Assembly: GCA_964498785.1 (NCBI GenBank)
Contig: CAZCJL010000114.1
Span: forward strand, 1 to 20,876
Length of the DNA stretch: 20,876 nt
From: Mariaggregatimicrobium sp964498785
GTDB lineage: Bacteria > Zhuqueibacterota > Zhuqueibacteria > Thermofontimicrobiales > Thiofontviventaceae
Direction of reading: 5' to 3'
Shown here piece after piece: positions 1 to 6,545 of the stretch. Numbering within the stretch: the first letter of the stretch is position 1; each line of letters starts with the position of its first letter. The notes beneath the pieces were generated by a model. That model ran no database searches. It was not told the DNA's origin and saw nothing but the letters and a program-made list of their open reading frames with translations. The position numbers and the translations under genes are program-made.

Positions 1-31
1 TTTATGATTTTAGAAGATTTTTCACGAGGCC

Positions 32-64
32 AGCGATCCCATCGCTTGGAGCGATGGGATCGCT
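32..64. repeat. Perfect 15-bp inverted repeat (nested palindrome)
   Basis: AGCGATCCCATCGCT (32-46) and its exact reverse complement (50-64) flank a 3-nt loop. Each arm is itself a palindrome (AGCGAT, three bases, ATCGCT), so the hexamer and its complement occur four times in 33 bp. It could be an RNA hairpin at the end of the minus-strand operon, a REP-like element, or a protein-binding site. No T-run follows it on the minus strand. Confidence 0.8.
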
Positions 65-137
65 AATCTGCATGAAGTTGCAAAATACAAATCCCGGACT
101 TTTGATACAGCCCGTAATTCATTTTAACCAATTTTAG

Positions 138-191
138 CCACGGATTGACACGGATATACACGGATTCTTTTAATCCGTGATTCATCTGTGG
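138..191. repeat. CACGGATT interspersed repeat with inverted end
   Basis: CACGGAT(T/A) occurs three times at 10-bp spacing (139, 149, 159). It is followed by the inverted copy AATCCGTG (172-179) and a diverged ATCTGTGG (184-191) facing the opening CCACGGAT (138-145). The 159-166/172-179 pair can form a hairpin. Short repeats of this kind are scattered in intergenic DNA of many bacteria and their function is unknown. With three copies and no unique spacers it is not a CRISPR array. Confidence 0.7.
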
Positions 192-214
192 GGATCAGCG
201 GCGCATATTTGTTT

Positions 215-231
215 ATGACGCAAAGCGTCAT
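215..231. repeat. Small perfect hairpin
   Basis: ATGACGC (215-221), a 3-nt AAA loop, then GCGTCAT (225-231). A 7-bp GC-containing stem in the non-coding tail of the minus-strand cluster, 64 bp past the last stop codon. Possibly part of a transcript-end structure together with the hairpin at 238-262. Confidence 0.6.
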
Positions 232-237
232 GCAATG

Positions 238-262
238 CGTGCCGCCGGAAACCGACGGCACG
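238..262 (-). terminator. Possible transcript-end hairpin after the sigma-54 regulator
   Basis: CGTGCCG (238-244) pairs perfectly with CGGCACG (256-262) across an 11-nt loop. It begins 33 bp past the stop codon of the minus-strand regulator gene, a plausible place for a terminator. No U-tract follows, so it is at best an imperfect or factor-assisted terminator. Confidence 0.3.
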
Positions 263-294
263 AGAACATTAAAAACTTCGGAAATTAAAGCGTT

Positions 295-1662
295 TCACGA
301 CTCCTGCGTAATCCCGTACTTTTTTATCTTTTCGTAGAGGGTTTTACGGTCAATGCCGAGGAGTTTGGCGGTTTTTGAGCGGTTCCATTGGGTGGCTTCC
401 AGAGTTTTTTGGATGTGTGCTTTTTCCATTTGGTTGAGACTACGGATTTCAAAATGTTCGCCACCGGTATTGGCGCTTTTTCCCTGAATATGCGTAGGCA
501 GGCTGGACAGGGTAATTTCGTCGGTATCCTCAATTACAACGGCGCGTTCGATTACGTTTTCTAACTCGCGCACATTGCCGGGCCAGTTATAGTTCAACAG
601 TAGCTGTTGCACGTCCGGTGAAATTTGCTGGATATTTCGCTTTCTCTTTTTGTTGTATTTCTCAAGAAAATAATTCGCGATGGCATTGATATCTTCCTTG
701 CGCTCGTGCAGTGGCGGAAGGTGAATCGGAATAACGCTGATACGATAGTACAAATCTTCCCGGAACGTTCCGTCTTCAACGGCTCGGCGCAGGTCTTTGT
801 TGGTTGCGGCAATCACCCGCACATCCACTTTTATGGTTTCAGTCGCGCCCACACGTTTAATTTCTTTTTCCTGAATTGCACGCAAAATTTTGGCCTGAAT
901 ATTCAATGAAATATTACCGATTTCATCAAAGAAAAATGTACCGCCGTTAGCCAGCTCAAATGTGCCGTGCTTGGTGGCAACTGCGCCCGTGAACGAGCCT
1001 TTTACATGGCCGAACAGCTCGCTTTCAAACAGAGTTTCCACAAGTGAGGAACAATCCACAGTTAAAAACGGTTTTTCCCGGCGAAGACTATTATGGTGAA
1101 TTGCGCGGGCGATTAATTCCTTCCCGGTACCGGTTTCACCGGTGATGAGCACCGTGCTGTCGGTGGGAGCGACTTTGTGAATCAGTTCATAAATTTCCTG
1201 CATCCGTTTCCCGGCGCCGATGATTTTTTCGCCCATCTCGCCATATTCCAGCACAATGTTTCCTGATGACGGTTCGTTTAGCAGATGTCGTTTTTCAATG
1301 ATTTTATGGATAATCTGGCGAATGGATTTTGGTGCAAAAGGCTTAGAGATGTAATCATAAGCACCAGCTTTCATGGCTTTGACTGCATTTTCAACTGTGC
1401 CGTACGCGGTAATGATTACCACTTCAGTGCTCGGAGAAATTTTTTTGATTTCTTTTAGTAATTCCAGGCCGTTCATGCGAGGCATTTTTAAATCAATGAA
1501 TGCAATTTGGAAATGATTGAATCGTTGGAAATGTTCGAATGCGTCCATGCCGTCTTCGGTAAGAGTAACCTCATGGTTCTCTTTGGAAATGATTTGTTTT
1601 AAACCATCCCGGATGACGGCTTCATCATCAGCTACTAAAATATGTAATTTTTCATCAGTCAT
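295..1662 (-). CDS. NtrC-family sigma-54-dependent response regulator
   Basis: A 455-residue activator of sigma-54 RNA polymerase with the full three-domain layout. The receiver domain spans about 1-120, with acidic pair D12/D13 and phospho-acceptor D57. The AAA+ domain spans about 145-380, with Walker A GETGTGK at 175-181 and a Walker B ending FFFDEIG. A Fis-type helix-turn-helix occupies about 405-450. The sigma-54 contact loop reads GSFTGA (222-227) where most relatives have GAFTGA. By family knowledge, phosphorylation triggers oligomerisation and ATP-driven opening of sigma-54 promoters. Its ATG lies 1 nt after the upstream membrane-protein stop codon, so translation is probably coupled. 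It is the only protein in the cluster with a DNA-binding output, and the sigma-54 promoter candidate at 12678-12692 makes the operon itself a likely target. Confidence 0.95.
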   Translation of the reverse strand: MTDEKLHILVADDEAVIRDGLKQIISKENHEVTLTEDGMDAFEHFQRFNHFQIAFIDLKMPRMNGLELLKEIKKISPSTEVVIITAYGTVENAVKAMKAGAYDYISKPFAPKSIRQIIHKIIEKRHLLNEPSSGNIVLEYGEMGEKIIGAGKRMQEIYELIHKVAPTDSTVLITGETGTGKELIARAIHHNSLRREKPFLTVDCSSLVETLFESELFGHVKGSFTGAVATKHGTFELANGGTFFFDEIGNISLNIQAKILRAIQEKEIKRVGATETIKVDVRVIAATNKDLRRAVEDGTFREDLYYRISVIPIHLPPLHERKEDINAIANYFLEKYNKKRKRNIQQISPDVQQLLLNYNWPGNVRELENVIERAVVIEDTDEITLSSLPTHIQGKSANTGGEHFEIRSLNQMEKAHIQKTLEATQWNRSKTAKLLGIDRKTLYEKIKKYGITQES

Positions 1663-1663
1663 A

Positions 1664-2209
1664 TTAGCGGATCAACTCTGCTCGATATAAAATTTCGTAG
1701 ATCATCAACGCGAATGCTCCTCCAATCAGAGCGGTGATGAGTTGTGGGGTTGTCATCATGAATGCAATTTTATCCGGAATTGTGTGCGCTAAAATTACCG
1801 GAAGTATTAGTTTTACAGCAAATACCAAAAAAATGTATTTTATAACTGCTGCCAGGATTATTCCAATGTAAAGTTCAATTCTGTGCATCGGATGCAGAGA
1901 TTTTTGCGCGAAAAACAACAATTTGTTTTTGACCAGGGCATACGTTATTACTAACAAAATATTTCCCCCGATTATAAATGGGATCATTGCTGCAAGAATA
2001 GGGGGGAGTTCCCCGCGGAATACGGCAATCAGCGGAGTCATACAGCCGAGAATAATTCCGGAAAGCAGCCCAAGTATTGTTGTAGTAATCAATAACATGG
2101 TATTAACTAAAGGTCCGGTGATTGGTTGAGGTAGTCCTATTAACTGAATGATTAATGTCAGTGCAATCAGGAGTGACAGACGGGATATGAATAGCGTCTT
2201 TTTTTGCAA
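1664..2209 (-). CDS. Integral membrane protein resembling an ECF-transporter S component
   Basis: A 181-residue, very hydrophobic protein with about five or six membrane segments (roughly 8-28, 33-60, 70-92, 108-138, 150-175). The length and the Gly/Pro-rich segment GPLVNTMLL fit small substrate-binding (S) components of energy-coupling-factor transporters. By family knowledge these bind a vitamin or metal and work with a shared ATPase module; no such module is encoded here. The start is a TTG: the next upstream in-frame stop is close and no ATG precedes the conserved hydrophobic start. It sits between the membrane kinase and the sigma-54 regulator and is nearly fused to the latter. It may import a cofactor or help a kinase sense a ligand. 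Family assignment is moderate; substrate unknown. Confidence 0.6.
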   Translation of the reverse strand: MQKKTLFISRLSLLIALTLIIQLIGLPQPITGPLVNTMLLITTTILGLLSGIILGCMTPLIAVFRGELPPILAAMIPFIIGGNILLVITYALVKNKLLFFAQKSLHPMHRIELYIGIILAAVIKYIFLVFAVKLILPVILAHTIPDKIAFMMTTPQLITALIGGAFALMIYEILYRAELIR

Positions 2210-2277
2210 TATAAATTGATTTCGTCAAATTGTTTGAATACATTTATCACGGGTTTAATTTTTTTGAACAAAATTGA

Positions 2278-2292
2278 GCATGTTTGGTTCCC
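2278..2292 (-). promoter_or_regulatory. Weak sigma-54-like -24/-12 element
   Basis: On the minus strand the sequence reads GGGAACCAAACATGC: a GG and a GC separated by the required 10 nt. Only part of the TGGCA/TTGC consensus is met (GGGAA and ATGC). It would place a start about 57 nt before the TTG of the S-component-like gene. Chance occurrence is quite possible. Confidence 0.2.
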
Positions 2293-2352
2293 GAAACAGT
2301 GCACCTAAATTTATAGAATGAACATTAGTACTGAAAAATAAAATATTTTTGA

Positions 2353-2369
2353 ACACGAAATACACGAAA
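2353..2369. repeat. ACACGAAA direct repeat
   Basis: Two copies of ACACGAAA with a 9-bp period (2353-2360, 2362-2369). It resembles the CACGGATT and CCACAGAG short repeats elsewhere in this window's intergenic DNA. Confidence 0.4.
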
Positions 2370-2485
2370 TTTAAATAATAAAAAGTGCTTTGCATAAATT
2401 TTAGTGTGTTTTGCAGAGCAGTTTTCGTTAATAATTTTTATTTTAGAATTTCAGGTAGACTAAATTTTCCCTTAAAAAGCCCTGG

Positions 2486-4489
2486 TCAAACGCGGACTTG
2501 CTCGTTATCATTTTCAGAAGCTGCCGGCGTACTGACGGTAAAAACAGTCCCGTTACCAACTTCACTCTGCACTGTCATTTTACCATTATGTCTGGTTACA
2601 ATACCATAAGCGATTGAGAGACCAAGTCCGGTGCCCTTGCCAACTTCTTTGGTAGTAAAAAAAGGATCAAAGATTTTATTAATAATTTCCTGGGAAATGC
2701 CGGTTCCTGTATCGCCAATATCAACGACAATCATATTTTCTTTTTCATTGTAAAAAGTATCCAGCGTTAATGTGCCGATTTCATGCATAGATTGAATTGC
2801 ATTCAAAATGATGTTCATGAACACCTGTTGGTACTGGGAATCGTCGACTAAAACCAATGGGAGATTTTTACTAAAATTTTTATCGATATCGATATTATGA
2901 AACATCGCCTGTTTTTCGATTAATGACAGGGTGTTATTTAAGATATCATTAATATTGACCAGGCTTTTTTTGGCCTCGGTTTGACGCGAAAAATGCAGCA
3001 AGCCCTTTACAATGTCGCGGCAGCGAATGGTTTGTTTGACCACTTCTTCCAAATTTTGGCGGTTACTGTCTTCTTTATCGATATTTTCGAGAACCAGCGA
3101 GCTCAACACGAGAATCCCACCCAGCGGATTATTGATTTCGTGAGCGATGCCTGCTGCCAGTTGCCCCAGAGATGCAAGGCGTTCAGTTTGGATAACTTTG
3201 GCCTGCATTGCTTCCAGTTCTTCGGTGCGCTCTTTCACTTTATGTTCAAGTGTTTTGCCCCATTCCTCAAGCTCGCCTTTCATGCGTTTTAAACTTTTAA
3301 CCATTGTATTAAACGAAAGTCCTAACTTGCCAATTTCATCATACGATTTTACTTTGACTTCATGGTTTAAATCGCCAGTGGAAATGGATTGGGTGATTTC
3401 CACCATTTCTCCCAGTGGACGTGTTACGCTATGTGTTAATAGATAGCTGATAAGAACAATCAAAACAAATCCCAGTGTTGCCACGCCAATAAACGTTAAA
3501 ACCACCTGGTTTCGGATGGCCAGATAAGATCGTTCTAGCAATCCGACATATAAAATTCCAATGGTTTCGTTACTGCTATTTAAAATTGGTTCGTACTTGC
3601 TAATATACCAATCCTCAACCATGAAAGTTCTGTGAGACAATTCTTCTCGTTTAATCACCACAGAATTATATATTTCTTCTGGCACGCGTGTCCCAACTGC
3701 AGTTTTACCAGATTTTGTTTTAATATTTGTTGAGATCATCCAATCGTTAAGAAATATGGCAACTTTACCGATTTCTTTTCCATTATAAATTTCGCCCCTG
3801 TACACCAGATCCCAAATTCGATCTACAATAATAAAATTTTTATTTAAAAGATGGCCGCCATAAAGCACTCCAATGATAGCGCCGGTTGGCGTATAAATAG
3901 GTGATGCTGAAATTAAAACCACCCCCTCGGTTGATTCTTGTACATCGAGTTTTTTTACATCTTGTGATTCGACCAGCGGAATATGCGCTTGAATCGCCAG
4001 GTCGCGTTCTTCATTGGCCAATTGGGTTTGCGTAAATATTTCGGTAGACGCCATCACCTGACCCTTAAGCGCTGCTTTAATCGGCGAAATGTTAGCCACA
4101 TTATCCCCGGTACGATTTGGTTGTGTAGGGCGAAAAATTACATTTCCGTTTCTATCGGTAACAGTTAAAAAATCAAGATTATTTTCCAAACGAATTTGTT
4201 CAAGATAATTAAAAAGAGCAGATTTATTGTTGTTTTCTATGAGAGTCGGCAGTTTAATACCGCATGCGCCAGCATATATTTCCTGTTTCATTTGGAGGAG
4301 CTGGTTATTGTAAACCATGCGGGCAGTTTTTATGTCGTGATGTACTTTATTCCACGCCTGGTTCATGATAGTGTCATTTACGATTAGTGAGCCGATAAAC
4401 GACGTGATTAGCCCGCCGACACCCAGAATAAAGGTATAAACGATAATCAGTTTTGCACGCAGGGAAAATGTTCGTAAAATGGAAAACAT
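2486..4489 (-). CDS. Membrane sensor histidine kinase with Cache-type sensor domain
   Basis: A 667-residue sensor kinase. One membrane helix (about 14-37) is followed by a roughly 290-residue extracytoplasmic region, with Cache-type features such as G-V-L-Y-G-G repeats and the closing IGILYVG. A second helix (about 328-350), a HAMP domain and a charged coiled coil follow. The HisKA domain carries H450 in the HEINNP motif. The ATPase domain has the N-box (NIILNAIQ), DTGTGIS and GKGTGLGLSI. Cache domains bind small extracellular ligands such as organic acids; the ligand here cannot be read from sequence. It starts 4 nt after the preceding gene's stop, with an AAGGAT ribosome site overlapping that stop, so the two kinases are probably co-translated. 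It lacks its own receiver, so its phosphate likely goes to the receiver-only proteins or the sigma-54 regulator nearby. Confidence 0.93.
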   Translation of the reverse strand: MFSILRTFSLRAKLIIVYTFILGVGGLITSFIGSLIVNDTIMNQAWNKVHHDIKTARMVYNNQLLQMKQEIYAGACGIKLPTLIENNNKSALFNYLEQIRLENNLDFLTVTDRNGNVIFRPTQPNRTGDNVANISPIKAALKGQVMASTEIFTQTQLANEERDLAIQAHIPLVESQDVKKLDVQESTEGVVLISASPIYTPTGAIIGVLYGGHLLNKNFIIVDRIWDLVYRGEIYNGKEIGKVAIFLNDWMISTNIKTKSGKTAVGTRVPEEIYNSVVIKREELSHRTFMVEDWYISKYEPILNSSNETIGILYVGLLERSYLAIRNQVVLTFIGVATLGFVLIVLISYLLTHSVTRPLGEMVEITQSISTGDLNHEVKVKSYDEIGKLGLSFNTMVKSLKRMKGELEEWGKTLEHKVKERTEELEAMQAKVIQTERLASLGQLAAGIAHEINNPLGGILVLSSLVLENIDKEDSNRQNLEEVVKQTIRCRDIVKGLLHFSRQTEAKKSLVNINDILNNTLSLIEKQAMFHNIDIDKNFSKNLPLVLVDDSQYQQVFMNIILNAIQSMHEIGTLTLDTFYNEKENMIVVDIGDTGTGISQEIINKIFDPFFTTKEVGKGTGLGLSIAYGIVTRHNGKMTVQSEVGNGTVFTVSTPAASENDNEQVRV

Positions 4490-4493
4490 TCAA

Positions 4494-5606
4494 TTATCCT
4501 TCGCAAATAGGCAGTCCAACTGTGAAAGTGGTGCCTTCATTTATTTTGCTTTGCACATTAATGGTGCCGCCAAGTTCCTGAATAATTTTTTTACAGATGG
4601 GAAGCCCCAATCCGGTGCCGGTAATATTTTCTGTGGTTTCATTTTTGATGCGAACGAATTCTTCAAAAATGATATCCATATCTTTTTCATCGATGCCGAT
4701 TCCGGTGTCGCTGATTATTACGTTTACAAAGTCTCCCTTTTGTACAACCCTGATCGTTACCGTTCCGTTTACCCTGTTATATTTAATTGCATTCACCACG
4801 ATATTGGAAATTAGCACATTAAGACATTCCTTGTCACCGCGGACCGGAGAGGGTGCTTTTTCCGGCAAATCGATGATGATGGTCACACTTTTTTCGCTTG
4901 CTTGTTTCTCATAAGTGTTTTTGATATCTTTAATAATCGGAAAAATATCATTCGGCTCGATACAATCTGTCAGGGAACCGCTTTCAATTTTGGATATTTT
5001 CAACCAATCACGGATAATTTCAAGCAATTCTTTTATTTTTGTGAGTGAGCGGTCGATCCATTCGGTTTGTAATTGTTCTTTTTCCGGTATGTTGCCAAGA
5101 TGTTTTAATACGTCAAGATATTGTTGAACAGCAACTAATGGCGATTGCAACTGGTGAGAAACGAAGGTCACAAAGTGGCGCTGCATTTTTATTTTTTCAG
5201 ATTTAAGACGATTGGATTCTTCAATCAGGTGTTTACGTTCCAGGCCGCGTTTGATGATAAGGCGTAATTCTGCTGGTGTAAATGGTTTGGGCAGGAAGTC
5301 GTAAGCGCCGGCTTTCATTGCTTCGATGGCGGTATCGATTGTAGCATATCCGGTAATTACGACGATAATAATTTCGGGATCCATTTCATGGACCCGGGAT
5401 ATAACTTCCATGCCTCCGATTTTTGGCATTTTGAGGTCGACGACAATGAGTTGAGGTTTCATTTCTTCAATACGCTGCAGCCCCTCCAAACCGTCTTCGA
5501 ATGTTTTGACGTCGAATCCTTCCCTGGAGAGGATTTGTTGGCAGGACATCCTCATGACAGCATCATCGTCGATAACATAGATAAGGTTATCGTTTTGTTC
5601 CGGCAT
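4494..5606 (-). CDS. Soluble receiver-histidine kinase
   Basis: A 370-residue protein with no membrane segment. An N-terminal receiver (about 8-122) has the D13-D15 acidic cluster, phospho-acceptor D57 and K107 in LPKPF. A short coiled linker leads to a HisKA domain whose phospho-site reads H151-Q-L-Q-S-P instead of the usual H-E-L/I-x-x-P. The ATPase domain ends the protein (NAIKYN N-box, DTGIGI, TGTGLGLPI). The layout matches the second receiver kinase at 10283-11770 but without its PAS domain. The gene begins 2 nt after the stop codon of the small receiver protein upstream, with no obvious ribosome site, so translational coupling is likely. It probably integrates a phosphoryl input at its receiver with kinase output to other regulators of the cluster. 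Confidence 0.92.
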   Translation of the reverse strand: MPEQNDNLIYVIDDDAVMRMSCQQILSREGFDVKTFEDGLEGLQRIEEMKPQLIVVDLKMPKIGGMEVISRVHEMDPEIIIVVITGYATIDTAIEAMKAGAYDFLPKPFTPAELRLIIKRGLERKHLIEESNRLKSEKIKMQRHFVTFVSHQLQSPLVAVQQYLDVLKHLGNIPEKEQLQTEWIDRSLTKIKELLEIIRDWLKISKIESGSLTDCIEPNDIFPIIKDIKNTYEKQASEKSVTIIIDLPEKAPSPVRGDKECLNVLISNIVVNAIKYNRVNGTVTIRVVQKGDFVNVIISDTGIGIDEKDMDIIFEEFVRIKNETTENITGTGLGLPICKKIIQELGGTINVQSKINEGTTFTVGLPICEG

Positions 5607-5608
5607 AA

Positions 5609-6010
5609 TTATTTTTTAAGTAGTTTTTTAACTAACTCCAGGAATTTGGGGATATCAACCGGTTTTGTCATGTACTGATCCGGAATAATCATTTCAACCT
5701 GCCCGCCGGCATGTTTAAAGCGGGTGTATGGATCTTCGTCAATCGAAGAGACCATTAAAATCGGTGTGTCTCTGAATGCTTCATAATCTTTTTGAAATTT
5801 AAGTAACTGATTTAAACTGTAGCCCTGGTCAATCGTTTCCATCATAATATCCAGTACGATCAAATCCGGTTTTTCTGTCTTAACCATTTCAAGGCCTTGT
5901 CTACCTGAGGCTGCTTCAACAACTTCATAATTGTGACTCTGTAGTAAGGTACGAATCGAGGTGCGGAAATCCTGGTCATCATCGATGAGCAATATCTTTG
6001 CATTTTCCAT
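5609..6010 (-). CDS. Receiver-only response regulator
   Basis: A 133-residue single receiver domain without an output domain. The acidic cluster is D10-D12, the phospho-acceptor is D54 in VLDIMME, and the conserved lysine lies in MTKPVD. An AGAGGG ribosome site precedes the ATG. It resembles the other single receiver at 6171-6533, since both share an LD-[I/V]-M-M-E signature followed by a D-x-G segment, and the two are probably an old tandem duplicate. By family knowledge such stand-alone receivers act as phosphate shuttles or protein-binding switches. Encoded directly before a receiver kinase, it may carry phosphate between kinases. Confidence 0.9.
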   Translation of the reverse strand: MENAKILLIDDDQDFRTSIRTLLQSHNYEVVEAASGRQGLEMVKTEKPDLIVLDIMMETIDQGYSLNQLLKFQKDYEAFRDTPILMVSSIDEDPYTRFKHAGGQVEMIIPDQYMTKPVDIPKFLELVKKLLKK

Positions 6011-6128
6011 TTAAGCCCTCTTTAATTTAAGTACGATATAAACTAATAATATTTTATTAAAAGTCAAACATTTTTTCAATACAACTACTTTTTGGAAGTC
6101 GCCACGTCAAAGTTTTCTTCGAGACAAG

Positions 6129-6154
6129 TACCCGGCATTTACAAATGCCGGGTA
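6129..6154. repeat. Perfect 12-bp hairpin in the gap between the two receiver genes
   Basis: TACCCGGCATTT (6129-6140) and its exact complement (6143-6154) surround a 2-nt loop. It lies 17 bp past the stop codon of the minus-strand gene at 6171-6533. A strong GC-rich stem here could attenuate transcription or protect the 3' end of the hydrogenase part of the message. No clear U-tract follows on the minus strand, so a full terminator is not supported. Confidence 0.65.
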
Positions 6155-6170
6155 ACTGGTGCATGGTTCA

Positions 6171-6533
6171 TTAGATATATTTTTCAACAACGGTTAATAA
6201 ATCATCTGATTTCAATGGTTTTTGCAAATATTCTTTTACCGGGACTTGTGAAGTATCGAAAATTTGCTTTGCAGCATCTGCAAATGATGATAAAATGACA
6301 ACCGGTGTTTCAATTTTCAGAGCGGCAATATCATCGGCAATTTTGCATCCGGTGTCGACTTCTTCCATCATCACGTCCAGCAGGATGAAGTCCGGTTTTT
6401 CGGATTGAATTTTTTCAAGCCCGGTTTTACCAGAATCTGCTTCCACGACTTGATATCCTTTTGATTCCAGAACAATTTTCGATGTTTCTCTGAAATCCAT
6501 GTCATCATCTATGATAAGAACTTTTTTCGCCAT
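6171..6533 (-). CDS. Receiver-only response regulator next to the hydrogenase genes
   Basis: A 120-residue single receiver domain. It has acidic cluster D9-D11, phospho-acceptor D53 in LLDVMME, and the conserved lysine in LQKPL near residue 105. There is no output domain. A strong GGAGG ribosome site lies just before the ATG, overlapping the end of the hydrogenase flavin-subunit gene 12 nt upstream. This tight spacing says it is made together with the hydrogenase. It could interact directly with hydrogenase or kinase proteins, or act as a phosphate sink. It is followed by a 160-bp gap containing a strong hairpin, the first break between the hydrogenase genes and the downstream sensor genes. 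Confidence 0.9.
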   Translation of the reverse strand: MAKKVLIIDDDMDFRETSKIVLESKGYQVVEADSGKTGLEKIQSEKPDFILLDVMMEEVDTGCKIADDIAALKIETPVVILSSFADAAKQIFDTSQVPVKEYLQKPLKSDDLLTVVEKYI

Positions 6534-6545
6534 TTTTCCTCCAGT

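Larger units (their letters stand above)
1..294. other. Non-coding region downstream of the sigma-54 regulator gene
   Basis: No credible gene is visible. The stretch lies after the stop codon of the last gene of the minus-strand cluster. It is rich in secondary structure: perfect hairpins at 32-64, 215-231 and 238-262, and CACGGATT repeats at 138-191, each listed separately. None is followed on the minus strand by a clear T-tract, so a classical intrinsic terminator is not evident. A stack of hairpins could still stop or stabilise the transcript end. Confidence 0.6.
2210..2485. other. Intergenic gap inside the minus-strand cluster
   Basis: A 276-bp AT-rich gap between the membrane histidine kinase and the S-component-like gene, the largest gap inside the cluster. 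It contains a direct repeat ACACGAAA (2353-2360 and 2362-2369) and a weak sigma-54-like match at 2278-2292. It could hold a second promoter for the last two genes. I see no small gene. Confidence 0.5.

Noticed and set aside
139..191. Possible CRISPR-like array of CACGGATT units
   Set aside because: Units are 8 bp at 10-bp spacing with no real spacers, and the end is inverted. This is a short interspersed repeat, not a CRISPR; no cas gene is present.
625..909. Opposite-strand and other-frame open reading frames inside the regulator, kinase, hydrogenase and methyltransferase genes
   Set aside because: They are fully contained in genes with clear domain motifs, lack recognisable domains, and have no convincing ribosome sites.
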